Positions 33,772-43,360 of a stretch of 64,000 nt of DNA are shown piece after piece. Below the pieces are notes generated by a model that had not been told where the DNA came from, made no database searches, and saw nothing but the letters and a program-made list of their open reading frames with translations. The stretch's first letter is position 1; every line of letters begins with the position of its first letter. The translations under genes were made by a program, and so were the position numbers. The DNA is from Rhizobium sp. BK251 (GTDB taxonomy: Bacteria > Pseudomonadota > Alphaproteobacteria > Rhizobiales > Rhizobiaceae), in NCBI RefSeq assembly GCF_004345245.1, contig NZ_SLUQ01000006.1:186001-250000 (forward strand). Reading direction: 5' to 3'.

Positions 33772-35541
33772 ATGGACCATCAGGGCACGAAGCGCTTCGT
33801 CCCGGTTGAAACCGGCGCGCCCCGTTACGGCAGCGATCTGATCGCCGCCGCGATACGCGAGCAGGGTTTCCCCTATATCTGCCTCAACCCGGGCGCCAGC
33901 TATCGCCACCTGCATGACAGCCTGGTCAACTATCTCGGCAACGAGAAGCCGAAGATCATCCTGTGCATGCATGAGGAGCACGCGATCGGCATCGCCCAAG
34001 GCTGGGCGAAGATCACCGACCGACCGCTTGCGGCGGCCGTCCATTCGAATGTCGGACTGATGCATGCGACCATGGGCATCTTCGACGCCTGGTGCGACCG
34101 CGTTCCCGTCGTTGTCATCGGCGCCACCGGTCCGCTCGACGCCACCAAGCGCCGTCCCTGGATCGAATGGATCCACTGCACCATCGACCAGGGCGGGCTT
34201 GTCCGAAACTTCACCAAGTGGGACGATGAGCCCGGCTCGCCGGAAGCCGCCGTCGAATCCATCCGCCGGGCCACCATGCTGGCTTCGGCACGTCCGGGCG
34301 GTCCGGTCTATGTCAATCTCGACGTCACCGTGCAGGAGATGGAGCTGGAAAAGGTTCCGGCGCTGCACGACATTTCCCGCTTCCGCGCGCCGGCCGATCC
34401 CGAACCGCCGCGTGGCGAGCTGGAAGCGGCAATCGAGATCCTTGCGAAGGCCAGGCGCCCGGTCATCCTTTCCGGCCGGACCTCGCGCAGCGAACCGGGC
34501 TGGGCCGACCGCATCCGCCTCGCGGAGCTGATCGGCGCCAAGGTCATCACCCATGTGAAGCTGCCGACCAGCTTTCCGACGACCCATCCCCTCTTCATCG
34601 GCGAGACCGGCTGGAAGCTTTCAAAGAGCCTCCTCGGCCATCTCACGGAAGCCGATGCGGTATTGAGCCTTGACTGGCTCGACCTCGCCGGCACGATCAA
34701 TCAGGTCTTCCCGCCGGGTACGCCCAGCGCGCCGGTCATCAGCGTCTCGAACGATTTCCATATCCATCGCGGCTGGAACATGGACTATCAGGGCCTGCCG
34801 GCCGTCGACGTCAACATTCCGACCGTGCCGGAGACGGCGACCGCGCGGCTCCTCGAGGCGCTCGAACCGCGCCTGCCGGCCCCGAAGACGTACGAGCGGC
34901 GGCGCCTCAACGCCGAGCCATCGACGACCGCCGGTCCGATCAGCCTGATGGATCTCGCTAGGGTCTTCAACAGGGTGACGCGCGACATCGACGTCTGCCT
35001 CACCTCCCGCCCTCTTGGCTGGCCCACCAACGCCAACGAACTGGAGCATCCGCACGACTATCTCGGCCACAACGGCGGCGGCGGCGTCGGTTCCGGCCCG
35101 AGCATCGGCGTCGGGGCTGCGCTGGCGCTGCGCGACATGAAATCGAGGCGCGTGCCGATCGCGATCGTCGGCGACGGCGATTTCACCATGGGTGCGACGG
35201 CCCTCTGGACGGCGGCAAGCGAGCATATCCCGCTGCTCTACGTCATCTCGAACAACAACTCATACTTCAACGACGAGCACCATCAGGGCCAGGTGGCGGT
35301 CGCCCGCGGCCGTCCGCCGGAAAATGCATGGGTCGGACAGCGCTTGCAGGATCCGGTACCGGACCTGTTGATGCTCGCCAAGGCGCAGGGCATCGACGGC
35401 GAAGGACCGATCATCGACATCGCAAATCTCGCAGCAGCACTCGAACGCGGCATCGAGAAGGTCCGCGCCGGTCAACCCTGGGTCATCGATGTTCGGGTGC
35501 CGCCGGAATATTGCCGTGACCCGATGGTCGAGCTTGCCTGA
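33772..35541 (+). CDS. Thiamine-diphosphate-dependent enzyme (acetolactate synthase / benzoylformate decarboxylase family)
   Basis: This 589-residue cytosolic enzyme has three domains. The N-terminal Pyr domain carries the catalytic Glu68 in MHEEHAIGIAQGWAK. A central TPP_M domain follows (~200-330). The C-terminal PP domain has the ThDP/Mg motif GDGDFTMGATAL...SNNNSYFNDEH. It is probably in one operon with TctC (79-bp gap). Family members decarboxylate or ligate 2-oxoacids. Here it may process a keto acid from the imported carboxylate; the exact reaction is unknown. Confidence 0.87.
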   Translation: MDHQGTKRFVPVETGAPRYGSDLIAAAIREQGFPYICLNPGASYRHLHDSLVNYLGNEKPKIILCMHEEHAIGIAQGWAKITDRPLAAAVHSNVGLMHATMGIFDAWCDRVPVVVIGATGPLDATKRRPWIEWIHCTIDQGGLVRNFTKWDDEPGSPEAAVESIRRATMLASARPGGPVYVNLDVTVQEMELEKVPALHDISRFRAPADPEPPRGELEAAIEILAKARRPVILSGRTSRSEPGWADRIRLAELIGAKVITHVKLPTSFPTTHPLFIGETGWKLSKSLLGHLTEADAVLSLDWLDLAGTINQVFPPGTPSAPVISVSNDFHIHRGWNMDYQGLPAVDVNIPTVPETATARLLEALEPRLPAPKTYERRRLNAEPSTTAGPISLMDLARVFNRVTRDIDVCLTSRPLGWPTNANELEHPHDYLGHNGGGGVGSGPSIGVGAALALRDMKSRRVPIAIVGDGDFTMGATALWTAASEHIPLLYVISNNNSYFNDEHHQGQVAVARGRPPENAWVGQRLQDPVPDLLMLAKAQGIDGEGPIIDIANLAAALERGIEKVRAGQPWVIDVRVPPEYCRDPMVELA

Positions 35542-35575
35542 TCTCCCCCCAAGAAAATGATCCTCCCCGACTGGC

Positions 35576-35604
35576 GCCCCGCTTCGATGAAGCGGGGCCT
35601 TTTC
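35576..35604 (+). terminator. Rho-independent terminator after the ThDP enzyme gene
   Basis: GCCCCGCTTC-GAT-GAAGCGGGGC forms a perfect 10-bp stem with a 3-nt loop, followed by CTTTTCG. It lies 35 bp after the stop and before a convergent methyltransferase gene. Confidence 0.85.
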
Positions 35605-35613
35605 GTCCCGGCA

Positions 35614-36462
35614 TCACGCTTTGGGTAGTCGTGACCAGGCACCAACCTCCGATCGTCCGACGATGACCGCGCCATCCTCGATCTCGCGCGCGATATGCTC
35701 CTCCATCGATCCGATGACGACGTCGCCGGCCGTCTGTCCGCCATTGCTCCGTACCTCGGGCAGCATCGTCACGATGAGTTCTACCATCAGGTGACCCCAC
35801 TCCGGGCCGCCCTTGGCGCCGCCGACCACCGATTCCAGATGCATCGAGGGGGCGGCAAGCCCCGCGCGGCGGAAGGCAGAATCCAGCTTGTTGCCCATGT
35901 TTGCCTCGATGCCGCTGCGATGAAACGCGTCGACGATCCAGCGGCAACACCGGTCATAGGTCGGGGCCGGCGGGTTGGAGCGGCAACCGTCCCAATCCGG
36001 TTCGTGGAAGGCCATGATGCCGCCCGGCCGCAGATGTTGTGCGACGCTGCGCAGCATTGCGGCCGGATCGGCCTGGAACATCAGCACATAGCGACCGACC
36101 ACCGCGTCGAAGGGTTCGTCAAAGGAAAGCGCGATCGCATCACCCTTCCGGAAGCTCACATTCTTGATGCCGTGATCGCCCAGGCGCCGCTCGGCCGCAG
36201 CGATCGCCGCCGGAGCCCGGTCGACGCCGACGACGTGGCCCGCACGTCCGACCATCTCCGACACGAGAAACGTCACATCGCCCCCGCCGCAGCCGACATC
36301 GAGCACCCGCATTCCCGGCTTGATACCGGCCGCAGACAGGATGCGCCGGGTAATCGGATTGATAATCTCGGCCTGATCCTGCAGGCGCCTGAGCTCCCGA
36401 TCCGAGTGCACAAGTATGTAGGCACTATCCTCCTCGGCAGCGCTTTTATGCTTGATTTCCAT
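35614..36462 (-). CDS. Class I SAM-dependent methyltransferase
   Basis: This 282-residue methyltransferase of the Methyltransf_11/25 type has motif I VLDVGCGGGDVTFLVSEM (residues ~52-69). The acidic motif-II strand is VVGVDRAPAAI, and the post-motif FDAVVGRYVLMF follows. I chose ATG 36462, behind GGGGAGG; longer upstream readings are Arg-rich and unconserved. The methyl acceptor is unknown and there is no neighbour that identifies it. Confidence 0.85.
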   Translation of the reverse strand: MEIKHKSAAEEDSAYILVHSDRELRRLQDQAEIINPITRRILSAAGIKPGMRVLDVGCGGGDVTFLVSEMVGRAGHVVGVDRAPAAIAAAERRLGDHGIKNVSFRKGDAIALSFDEPFDAVVGRYVLMFQADPAAMLRSVAQHLRPGGIMAFHEPDWDGCRSNPPAPTYDRCCRWIVDAFHRSGIEANMGNKLDSAFRRAGLAAPSMHLESVVGGAKGGPEWGHLMVELIVTMLPEVRSNGGQTAGDVVIGSMEEHIAREIEDGAVIVGRSEVGAWSRLPKA

Positions 36463-36493
36463 GCTCGCCTCCCCGCCTGCGGGACCCTCCCCT

Positions 36494-36537
36494 GCCGCGT
36501 CCCTTCGGCATCGATGTGGATGCGGAAGGGACGCGGC
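36494..36537. repeat. Long hairpin upstream of the methyltransferase gene
   Basis: GCCGCGTCCCTTC (36494-36506) pairs perfectly with GAAGGGACGCGGC (36525-36537), a 13-bp stem around a 18-nt loop. It lies in the 293-bp divergent gap 36463-36755. It lacks a T run and is in the position of a 5-prime leader of the methyltransferase mRNA. Role unknown. Confidence 0.5.
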
Positions 36538-36755
36538 AACGGTTTGGAGTGGCGATCCTCTCAATCCCTCCCGGATCGTCGCCCGAGGCCTGCCCTCGTC
36601 GGAAACATGGTACCGGAAGACTATTCCGGGTGTCATGTTGCGTCAACGACGGCCGCTGCGCGTGGTCTCATCTGGTAGGCGCCTTTCGCCTTCACGATTG
36701 CGATTGCGTCCGATCGAGCGCACACTTCCTCCTTGCAAATCGGGGAGATCCAGTG

Positions 36756-37178
36756 ATGACCAGCCGAGGCGAAATCGAAACCATCATTCATGCTCTTTAC
36801 AATGCCCGCAACGATCGCGACATCGAGACGATCCGGGGCTACCTGCATCCGGATTGCAGCTTCCGCATCGTCGGAAACGAGGCGCTAGGGGCGATCACGC
36901 AGAAGATGGAGGGACGCGACGCGGTGTGCGCGGCCGTCGACGCGCTGATCGAGCACTGGGACCTGTCGGACGTCCGCATTTTCAGCATGCATATCGATGG
37001 CGATACGGCTTTCGTCCATCGCGGCGGTCCGGTCGGCTTCCTGCCGCGCCAGGTCTGGAACCCGGCGGAAATGCTGGACAAGTTCACCTTCCTCGACGGC
37101 AAGATGCTCGAATTCGTGGAATTTGCCGACACGTTGCTGATCTCGGAGATGCTGGGGCTCAAGAGCCCCGCGCCGTGA
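36756..37178 (+). CDS. SnoaL/NTF2-like domain protein
   Basis: This 140-residue protein has a cone-shaped NTF2-like fold: N-terminal helices (EIETIIHALYNARNDRDIETIRGYLHPDCSFRIVGN), then a beta sheet ending FTFLDGKMLEFVEFADT. Similar proteins range from ketosteroid isomerase-like enzymes to ligand-binding domains, and no catalytic set is decisive here. ATG 36756 follows GGGGAG. It is transcribed away from the methyltransferase gene. Confidence 0.75.
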   Translation: MTSRGEIETIIHALYNARNDRDIETIRGYLHPDCSFRIVGNEALGAITQKMEGRDAVCAAVDALIEHWDLSDVRIFSMHIDGDTAFVHRGGPVGFLPRQVWNPAEMLDKFTFLDGKMLEFVEFADTLLISEMLGLKSPAP

Positions 37179-37229
37179 GGCGGTTGCCGCCCGGGCCCGG
37201 CGAAAGACCGGGTGCGGACGGCAATGGTC

Positions 37230-38012
37230 TTACTGCATGAACCAGCCGTGGCTGACGACCATGGACTGGCCGGTGAGTGCATTTGTCTTGGCCGCCGCAA
37301 AATAGAGCACGGCATCGGCGACATCGTCGGTGGTGGTGAATTCGCCGTCGACCGTGTCCTTCAGCATGATCGTCTTGACGACCTGCTCCTCGGTAATGCC
37401 GAATTCCTTCGCCTGTTCGGGGATCTGCTTGTCGACCAGCGGCGTGCGCACGAAGCCGGGGCAGACGACATTGGCCGTGACATTGTGCTCCGCGCCTTCC
37501 TTGGCAAGCACCTTGGCGAGCCCGATCAGCCCGTGCTTCGCCGTGACATAGGGCGCCTTGAGCTTCGAGGCCTCCTTGGAATGCACCGAGCCCATGTAGA
37601 CGACGCGGCCGTAGTTGGCGGCATACATGTGCTTCAGGCAGGCCTTGGTCGTCAGGAACGCCCCGTCGAGATGGATCGAGAGCAGCTTCTTCCAGTCCTC
37701 GAAGGGGAAATCCACCAGCGGCTTGACGATCTGGATGCCGGCGTTACTGACGAGAATGTCGACCTTGCCGTACTTTGCTATCACGTCGGCCACGCCCTTT
37801 TCCACGGCAGCCTCGTCGGTCACGTTCATAGCGACGGCGAAGGCATCGCTACCCTTGCCCTTGATTTCCTCGGCGGTCGCCTTCGCCGCATCAATGTTGA
37901 GGTCGGCGACGACAGGGATACCGCCCTCGGCGGCGAGGCGAAGGGCGATTTCCTTGCCTATGCCGCTCGCGGCACCGGTGACGATTGCTACTCTTCCGTC
38001 GAAACGAGACAT
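37230..38012 (-). CDS. bdhA: 3-Hydroxybutyrate dehydrogenase (SDR family)
   Basis: This 260-residue NAD-dependent enzyme interconverts D-3-hydroxybutyrate and acetoacetate in the polyhydroxybutyrate cycle. It has [13 protein letters not shown] (residues ~12-24), NAGI, the catalytic Ser/Tyr/Lys in MGSVHS and [12 protein letters not shown], and the BDH-type C-terminus [16 protein letters not shown] 38012 follows AGGAGG. It lies 17 bp after the acetoacetate decarboxylase gene, which uses its product. Confidence 0.9.
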   Translation of the reverse strand: MSRFDGRVAIVTGAASGIGKEIALRLAAEGGIPVVADLNIDAAKATAEEIKGKGSDAFAVAMNVTDEAAVEKGVADVIAKYGKVDILVSNAGIQIVKPLVDFPFEDWKKLLSIHLDGAFLTTKACLKHMYAANYGRVVYMGSVHSKEASKLKAPYVTAKHGLIGLAKVLAKEGAEHNVTANVVCPGFVRTPLVDKQIPEQAKEFGITEEQVVKTIMLKDTVDGEFTTTDDVADAVLYFAAAKTNALTGQSMVVSHGWFMQ

Positions 38013-38029
38013 GGGATCTACCTCCTGAA

Positions 38030-38785
38030 CTACTTTTCCAGATAATCGAAAACCACTTCGCCGAGCCCTAGTGTCAGGTCGGCGACGTAGTGTGTCGCGG
38101 AAACGATCTCGCGCACCGGCAGGCGCGCGACGTCGCACATGGCATGCTCGAAGAGCTGTAGCGCGGCCGGTCCCGACCAGGCGCCCTTCAGCGTCACGTC
38201 TTCCATATAGTAGCGCACCAGCTCGCAGATGCGCGGCGTGCAGTCCACATGCGGGATGATCTTGATCATGAAGGCGGGCTTGGCCATCGCCTTTTCCAGC
38301 GGCCCGAAATCGAGCTCGCGGTGCTTGTAGCCCATCGTCGCCGTCACGCAGAGCACCGAGCCGTAATGCAGGGTGCCGACGATCGTCTCCTGCTCGTGGA
38401 CGAGCTTCGGGGAGGCGAGCTTCTTCGGAAAGCCCCAGATCTCGCGCCCGCCGGCGATCGGCGAGTTGTCGTCGAGATACATGGCGTGCACGTAGCCGCC
38501 CTCCTGCACTTCGCCCGACGGCGTCCTGAAGCGGACCGAGATTACCTGCCCGGTCTCGGTGTAGTCCCCGAAACCGGTCGAATCCGGCATGCGGATGAAC
38601 TCGTAGGCAACGGTGTCGCCCACGACTTCCAGCGGCTCCGGCACGACGGCGCGCAGCACATCGGGATCGGTGCGATATGTGATGACGACGAATTCGCGGT
38701 TGTAGAACTTGTAGGGAGGCTTCGGATAGGCGGGATCGTTCAGCGGCATCGCGAAGGCTTTTTCGCGGACATCGGCAATCTTCAT
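38030..38785 (-). CDS. adc: Acetoacetate decarboxylase
   Basis: This 251-residue enzyme converts acetoacetate to acetone and CO2. The conserved start is [23 protein letters not shown], and [14 protein letters not shown] contains the Lys pair that forms the Schiff base (the second Lys of GFPKK). I chose ATG 38785, 9 bp after GGAG; an in-frame GTG at 38800 is possible. It is in an operon with bdhA and, upstream, a patatin-like gene. Confidence 0.9.
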   Translation of the reverse strand: MKIADVREKAFAMPLNDPAYPKPPYKFYNREFVVITYRTDPDVLRAVVPEPLEVVGDTVAYEFIRMPDSTGFGDYTETGQVISVRFRTPSGEVQEGGYVHAMYLDDNSPIAGGREIWGFPKKLASPKLVHEQETIVGTLHYGSVLCVTATMGYKHRELDFGPLEKAMAKPAFMIKIIPHVDCTPRICELVRYYMEDVTLKGAWSGPAALQLFEHAMCDVARLPVREIVSATHYVADLTLGLGEVVFDYLEK

Positions 38786-38886
38786 CTGCGTGCTCTCCAC
38801 TCTGTTGAAATCGGGTGGCAGTCTGCTTTTTCAAGCGCGGGGCATGCTATCGCCCTTCGGCGAAGCCGGCGTGACGGCAGGGGCTC

Positions 38887-40080
38887 CTAATCGGGAGCAT
38901 TGTCCGCGAGGTCGAAGGTGGCGACGCCATCCAGCGTCTGCGGCCGCTCCAGTACCTCCGGGTGGCTGAGCGTTTCCACCGCATCCCTGTATCCTGCAGC
39001 CCAATGTTCCTCCATCGTCAGACGGGAGAACTCATAGTCCTTCGAACTGCCTTCGTAGTTCTTGGCGCGGTAGATGAGATGGACGATGTTGTAGACCTTC
39101 TCGTCCGCCTCCTCGATCAGGAGCTTCGTCTCGGGCCCCGCCCGTTCAAGCTCCTCGGGCTGGACCATCGCCAGGAGATGCAGGAGTGCGCGGCGAAGCC
39201 GCTGCGCGCGCTTGAACTGGTCCGTCGCCGCGCGCGTACGGCTCGAAAAGCGTATGTCCTTCTGCCGCAGCTCCAACCCGGTCAGGTCGCTCGGCATCTC
39301 TCCCTCCGCGCTCCAGAGATCCACCTGGAAGGCCAGCGTATCGGCGCGCGGTATCGACTCGAGCACCCACTGCAGGGGCGTGTTGGAGACAAGCCCGCCA
39401 TCCCAATACTCCTCTCCGTCGATTGTGGTCGCAGGGAAGCCGGGCGGCAGCGAACCGCTCGCCATGACATGCTCGGCACGGATGACATCGGTCGTGTTGT
39501 CGAAATAGGCGAAGTTTCCGCTTCGCACGTTCACTGCGCCGACGCTGAAGCGCATCTCACCGAAGTTGATGCGGTCGAAATCGACAAGGCTTTCCAGCGT
39601 CGCCTTGAGCGGGCTGACATCATAGAAGCTCGAGGCCTCGACCGTTCCGGGAGCTGAGAAGAAGGGCGGTATGGAGCGCGGCGTAAAGAAGCCGGGCGCA
39701 CCGCCCATGAGGCTTGCAAAGGCGCGCGCGTGGTTGACCAGACCGTGACCGTAGTCATCATGCGGTGCCATGGCGCCGAGCCACGCCGACATCAACGAGG
39801 GCAGCCCCACCGGTGGCGCCGTGATCGCCTCCCAGAAGGCCCTCAGCGCGGCAACCCGTCCCTCCGGAGGATTGCCGGCAATCAATGCGGAATTGACGGC
39901 GCCGATCGAAATGCCGGCCACCCAGTCCGGGTGGAGATCGGCCTCCGCGAGTGCCTCGTAGACGCCCGCCTGATATGCCCCCAGCGCACCGCCTCCCTGC
40001 AGCAGCAGAGCTATGCGCTCGAAAGCCGGGCGTGCTGACGTTCCAACCCCGCTCTTTGCCGAAAGACGCTTGCCTGCCAC
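38887..40080 (-). CDS. Patatin-like phospholipase family protein (DUF3734)
   Basis: This 397-residue serine acyl hydrolase has an oxyanion-hole loop LLLQGGGALGAYQAGVYEAL and the nucleophile motif GISIG (Ser in GxSxG). The catalytic Asp is in DGGLVSNTPLQ. The C-terminal DUF3734 part reads KDIRFSSRT...LLHLLAMVQPEE. The GTG start follows AAGGGGG by 5 bp. With bdhA and adc next on the same strand, a role in intracellular polyhydroxybutyrate or lipid turnover is plausible, but that is inferred from neighbours. Confidence 0.87.
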   Translation of the reverse strand: MAGKRLSAKSGVGTSARPAFERIALLLQGGGALGAYQAGVYEALAEADLHPDWVAGISIGAVNSALIAGNPPEGRVAALRAFWEAITAPPVGLPSLMSAWLGAMAPHDDYGHGLVNHARAFASLMGGAPGFFTPRSIPPFFSAPGTVEASSFYDVSPLKATLESLVDFDRINFGEMRFSVGAVNVRSGNFAYFDNTTDVIRAEHVMASGSLPPGFPATTIDGEEYWDGGLVSNTPLQWVLESIPRADTLAFQVDLWSAEGEMPSDLTGLELRQKDIRFSSRTRAATDQFKRAQRLRRALLHLLAMVQPEELERAGPETKLLIEEADEKVYNIVHLIYRAKNYEGSSKDYEFSRLTMEEHWAAGYRDAVETLSHPEVLERPQTLDGVATFDLADNAPD

Positions 40081-40250
40081 GCAGCCCCCTTACGTTAGAG
40101 AGACCTAACTCGCAGCGCAGCATAACCAAAAATCGTGCGGCGGATAGAGGAAATGTCGTCGCGATCGCCCGCGTCCGGCTGCACTGCAAACAAGGCTGGC
40201 GGCCTGCCGAAATCGTAACGACGGAGACCGACGGTCCGCCGCCCCGAGGG

Positions 40251-41171
40251 TCAGTATTTCGAGGGCACGTAGAGTTCCGGCGGCAGGACCTTGCGCTCGT
40301 AGTCCGGGTTGAAGACGCGGTCCGGCAGCGTGATCTCCTCGTGCGGCACATCCTCGTAGGGGATCTGCGTCAGCAGATGATCGATGCAATTCAGCCGGGC
40401 GCGCTTCTTGTCGTTGCCCTCGACGATGTACCAGGGTGCCTCGGGGATATTGGTGCGTGCGAAAGTTTCTTCCTTGGCCTTGGTATAGCCCTCCCAGCGC
40501 ACCCGCGACTGCAGGTCCATCGGCGAAAGCTTCCATTGCTTCAGGGGGTCATGGATGCGCACAAGGAAGCGCATCTGCTGTTCCTCGTCGGTGATCGAGA
40601 ACCAGTATTTCACCAGCCGGATGCCGGAACGCACCAGCATGCGCTCGAATTCGGGAACGTCGTGAAAGAACTGCTCCACCTGGTCCTCGCTGGCAAAGCC
40701 CATGACGCGTTCGACGCCGGAGCGGTTGTACCAGGAGCGGTCGAAGAGCACGATCTCACCGCCGGCCGGCAGGTGCGGCACGTAGCGCTGGAAATACCAT
40801 TGGGTCTTTTCGCGGTCGGATGGTGCCGGAAGCGCCACGACGCGCGCGACACGCGGGTTGAGCCTCTGGGTGATGCGCTTGATGACGCCGCCCTTGCCGG
40901 CGGAATCGCGGCCTTCGAAGATCACGACGACCTTCTCCTTGTGATAGGAGACCCAGTCCTGGAGCTTGATGAGTTCGGACTGGAGCGCAATCAGCGCCCG
41001 GAAATAGTCGATCCGCGCCATTCCGGGCGGATGCGCCTTTCGGTAGATCTTTCGGATCTCCTCGGAGAGCGCCGGCTCGGAAAGTTCGAGCTCGTAGTCC
41101 TCGTCCAGCGTGTCGGCCAGTTCCGCCTCCAGCCAGTCCATCTTGGCGTCTTCGTTTTCCGGTTTCGTCAT
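40251..41171 (-). CDS. ppk2: Polyphosphate kinase 2 family protein
   Basis: This 306-residue kinase uses polyphosphate to phosphorylate nucleoside di- or monophosphates. The Walker A motif is GRDSAGKGG (residues 87-95), Walker B is DRSWYNRSG (144-152), and the lid region is IRLVKYWFSITDEEQQMRFLVRIHDPLKQWKLSPMD. Single-domain length fits class I PPK2, which prefers ADP/GDP. I chose ATG 41171, behind GGAGGGGTGAG; longer upstream readings are unconserved. Confidence 0.93.
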   Translation of the reverse strand: MTKPENEDAKMDWLEAELADTLDEDYELELSEPALSEEIRKIYRKAHPPGMARIDYFRALIALQSELIKLQDWVSYHKEKVVVIFEGRDSAGKGGVIKRITQRLNPRVARVVALPAPSDREKTQWYFQRYVPHLPAGGEIVLFDRSWYNRSGVERVMGFASEDQVEQFFHDVPEFERMLVRSGIRLVKYWFSITDEEQQMRFLVRIHDPLKQWKLSPMDLQSRVRWEGYTKAKEETFARTNIPEAPWYIVEGNDKKRARLNCIDHLLTQIPYEDVPHEEITLPDRVFNPDYERKVLPPELYVPSKY

Positions 41172-41452
41172 CTCACCCCTCCGATAGCGCCGGGCCTGCC
41201 ACGCCGTCCGGCGCGATGAGGCTATCCTGCCGCTTATCACACGGCCATGTGAAGGATTTTTGAAACCGCGATTTACGCTGCTTCGGCCGGGCAGCGTCTG
41301 CGACGTCGACGGCGGCGCGTTGACTTCGCATGGGCCTTGAAAGATGCTCGAAGCGCTGTCTGGGCGCCGTTCCGCGCTACGGGCCAGCGGGATCGTTTCC
41401 TGCCGGCTCGCGGACAAGGCCCAGCAGGCAATCGCGAAGGAGTTTGCCGTTA

Positions 41453-41830
41453 ATGTTCGATCACGTGTCAATTGGCGTAAAGAGCCTCGACAACGCCCGC
41501 CGCTTCTATGATGCCATTCTGGCGCCCCTCGGCTATGAGCGGCTTGCCAATGCCGACGGCGCCAGCGGATACGGCGCCGAGAAAGCCGGATTCTGGGTTA
41601 TTGAGGCGGAGAGGCCCGTTCCTGCCGACAGAAAGTCGGGCCTGCACTTCTGCTTCGTCGCCCCGAACGAGGCTGCCGTCGACGCCTTCCACGCGTCCGG
41701 CCTTGCGAATGGCGCGGAGGACAATGGTCCGCCCGGCATCCGCCCGGAATACGGCCAGTTCTACTACGCCGCCTTCATCATCGATCCCGACGGCTACCGG
41801 CTCGAAGCCTTCTTCCGTCGCCCGGAATAA
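41453..41830 (+). CDS. VOC-family (glyoxalase/bleomycin-resistance fold) protein
   Basis: This 125-residue protein has the paired beta-alpha-beta-beta-beta fold of VOC enzymes, starting FDHVSIGVKSLDNARRFYDAILAPLGY. It ends FYYAAFIIDPDGYRLEAFFRRPE, with the metal-ligand positions His4 and Glu near the C-terminus. ATG 41453 follows AAGGAG. Many such proteins are of unknown function, and nothing here identifies the substrate. Confidence 0.82.
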   Translation: MFDHVSIGVKSLDNARRFYDAILAPLGYERLANADGASGYGAEKAGFWVIEAERPVPADRKSGLHFCFVAPNEAAVDAFHASGLANGAEDNGPPGIRPEYGQFYYAAFIIDPDGYRLEAFFRRPE

Positions 41831-41851
41831 GGCGCGCCGCGGAGGCGCGGT

Positions 41852-43351
41852 TCAACTGCCGACCGTGGGCGCGGCCGAGGGCATGGCGGAGGGTGCCGGC
41901 TCGGCGCTGCGCCTCAGCGCCAGGCTGGCGATCGCGAAGGAGACGAGCGCCGAAAGCGCGTTCAAGAGCACAACGGCCACCACGAAATCCCGAGATGTGA
42001 CCCCCAGGTGATATTGCAGCCGGGCCTCGGCGTAGAAATAAGACAGTATCCCCAGGCTGACGACCAGCCCCATGCCCCATGCACAGATCTTGGCAGGCGT
42101 GTCGCGCAAATCGCCGCGCACCGTGTATACAAGGAGGACGGCAGCGGCCAGCGCGGCGATCAGCGAGTGGAAGGCGAAGAACGGTATCCTGGTCGCGAAG
42201 AAAATGCCGGCAGTATCCTGGTAGCGAACCGTGGACGCGCTTCTCTCGACGAGGGCTTCGAGGTAGTCATAACAGATGACGAGAAGTGCGATGCCAAGGA
42301 TCGTCGTCGCATAGCGATCGAGTATCTCCGGCACCAGCAGCTTCCTAGGCTTCTTTCTTTGGGTGATTGCCAGCAAGAGGATCAGCGTGCCGAGGATGGT
42401 GGGGACAAAGTTCGTGAGGACGTAGGTTCCCGAGAAGTAGAGCGTCGTCGGCCAGAGGACCGGGTTGCTCGGGCCGACCGCCGCCTCCACGAACTCGCGG
42501 ATGCCGGTCAGCGGCAGGAAGAACCACAGGAAGACGGAACAGAACATCGCAAGCAGGATCCCGCTGCTGACGCGCGACATTCTCGTCGGGATGCGCGGCG
42601 GCATTTTCACATCCAGTGCCTCGGCAAGCTTTTCCAGCGCGCGTCCACCCTCGCGTTTGACCGCTGCCACGCAAGCCGCGAAGATCAGGTCCTGAATGAC
42701 AAATTTCTTTTCGCGCACCGAACCCTTTTTCACTTCGACGAGCGCGTTTTCCGAATCCAGTTCAACCCGCTTGATGTGGTCGACGTAGAAGGTTACATCA
42801 GCAAAAGCCCCGATCTCCTCGGTCCAGCGATCACTGACGAGCCGGTTGATCTCAGCCGTCAACCCCTGATCGCTCCGACGCGCCAAAATTTGCACCGCGA
42901 AATAGGCGGCCGTACCGACCACGCGCTCCGGCACGCCGATCCACTGATGGAAAACCTCCTTCTGCAGATTGGCGATCTTGTCAAATCCCGGGATCGGCTG
43001 CGTCAGCCCGATGAGCGCCGCGGAGACGAAGAGCGGATAGGAACTCATGTCGGCCGGAGCGAAATTGCCGACGGGCGTATTCGTGATCGTCAACCATCCG
43101 CTGATGACGCTTGGCGGCACGAGGCAGAGGAGGAGATAGCCGAAGGCGGAAACGAGCAGGAAGACGAAGAGGGCGCTCGCAAAGGTTCGGGAATCCGTCA
43201 AGTCCCTCGGCTTCAGCTGCGAGAATATGTTCGAGCGGACGAAGAGCGTCGTGCGCGAGGCGGCGCTCAATTCACAAAACCGGCCGAACTGGCTCAGCAG
43301 GAATATCACCGCGCCGAACCAGAAGGTCGGCATCTGCAGAAGCACGCCCAT
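41852..43351 (-). CDS. Polytopic membrane protein of unknown function
   Basis: This 499-residue inner-membrane protein is one I do not recognise. It has a hydrophobic N-terminal helix, a second at ~60-80 and a 170-residue soluble region (~100-260). About six further helices (~265-470) and an Ala/Pro-rich tail follow. The soluble part contains no motif I know. A 43-residue exported peptide is encoded 9 bp upstream and is probably cotranscribed. Start ATG 43351; ATG 43333 is possible. Confidence 0.7.
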   Translation of the reverse strand: MGVLLQMPTFWFGAVIFLLSQFGRFCELSAASRTTLFVRSNIFSQLKPRDLTDSRTFASALFVFLLVSAFGYLLLCLVPPSVISGWLTITNTPVGNFAPADMSSYPLFVSAALIGLTQPIPGFDKIANLQKEVFHQWIGVPERVVGTAAYFAVQILARRSDQGLTAEINRLVSDRWTEEIGAFADVTFYVDHIKRVELDSENALVEVKKGSVREKKFVIQDLIFAACVAAVKREGGRALEKLAEALDVKMPPRIPTRMSRVSSGILLAMFCSVFLWFFLPLTGIREFVEAAVGPSNPVLWPTTLYFSGTYVLTNFVPTILGTLILLLAITQRKKPRKLLVPEILDRYATTILGIALLVICYDYLEALVERSASTVRYQDTAGIFFATRIPFFAFHSLIAALAAAVLLVYTVRGDLRDTPAKICAWGMGLVVSLGILSYFYAEARLQYHLGVTSRDFVVAVVLLNALSALVSFAIASLALRRSAEPAPSAMPSAAPTVGS

Positions 43352-43360
43352 GGCGTCACC

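Noticed and set aside
37230..38834. Apparent 534-residue fusion extending upstream from 3-hydroxybutyrate dehydrogenase
   Set aside because: The upstream half is an alternative frame of the acetoacetate decarboxylase gene. The dehydrogenase has its own AGGAGG site and ATG at 38012.
41172..41471. N-terminal extension of the PPK2 frame up to 41471
   Set aside because: Low-complexity residues before a strong GGAGGGGTGAG-ATG start, and it would overlap the divergent VOC gene.
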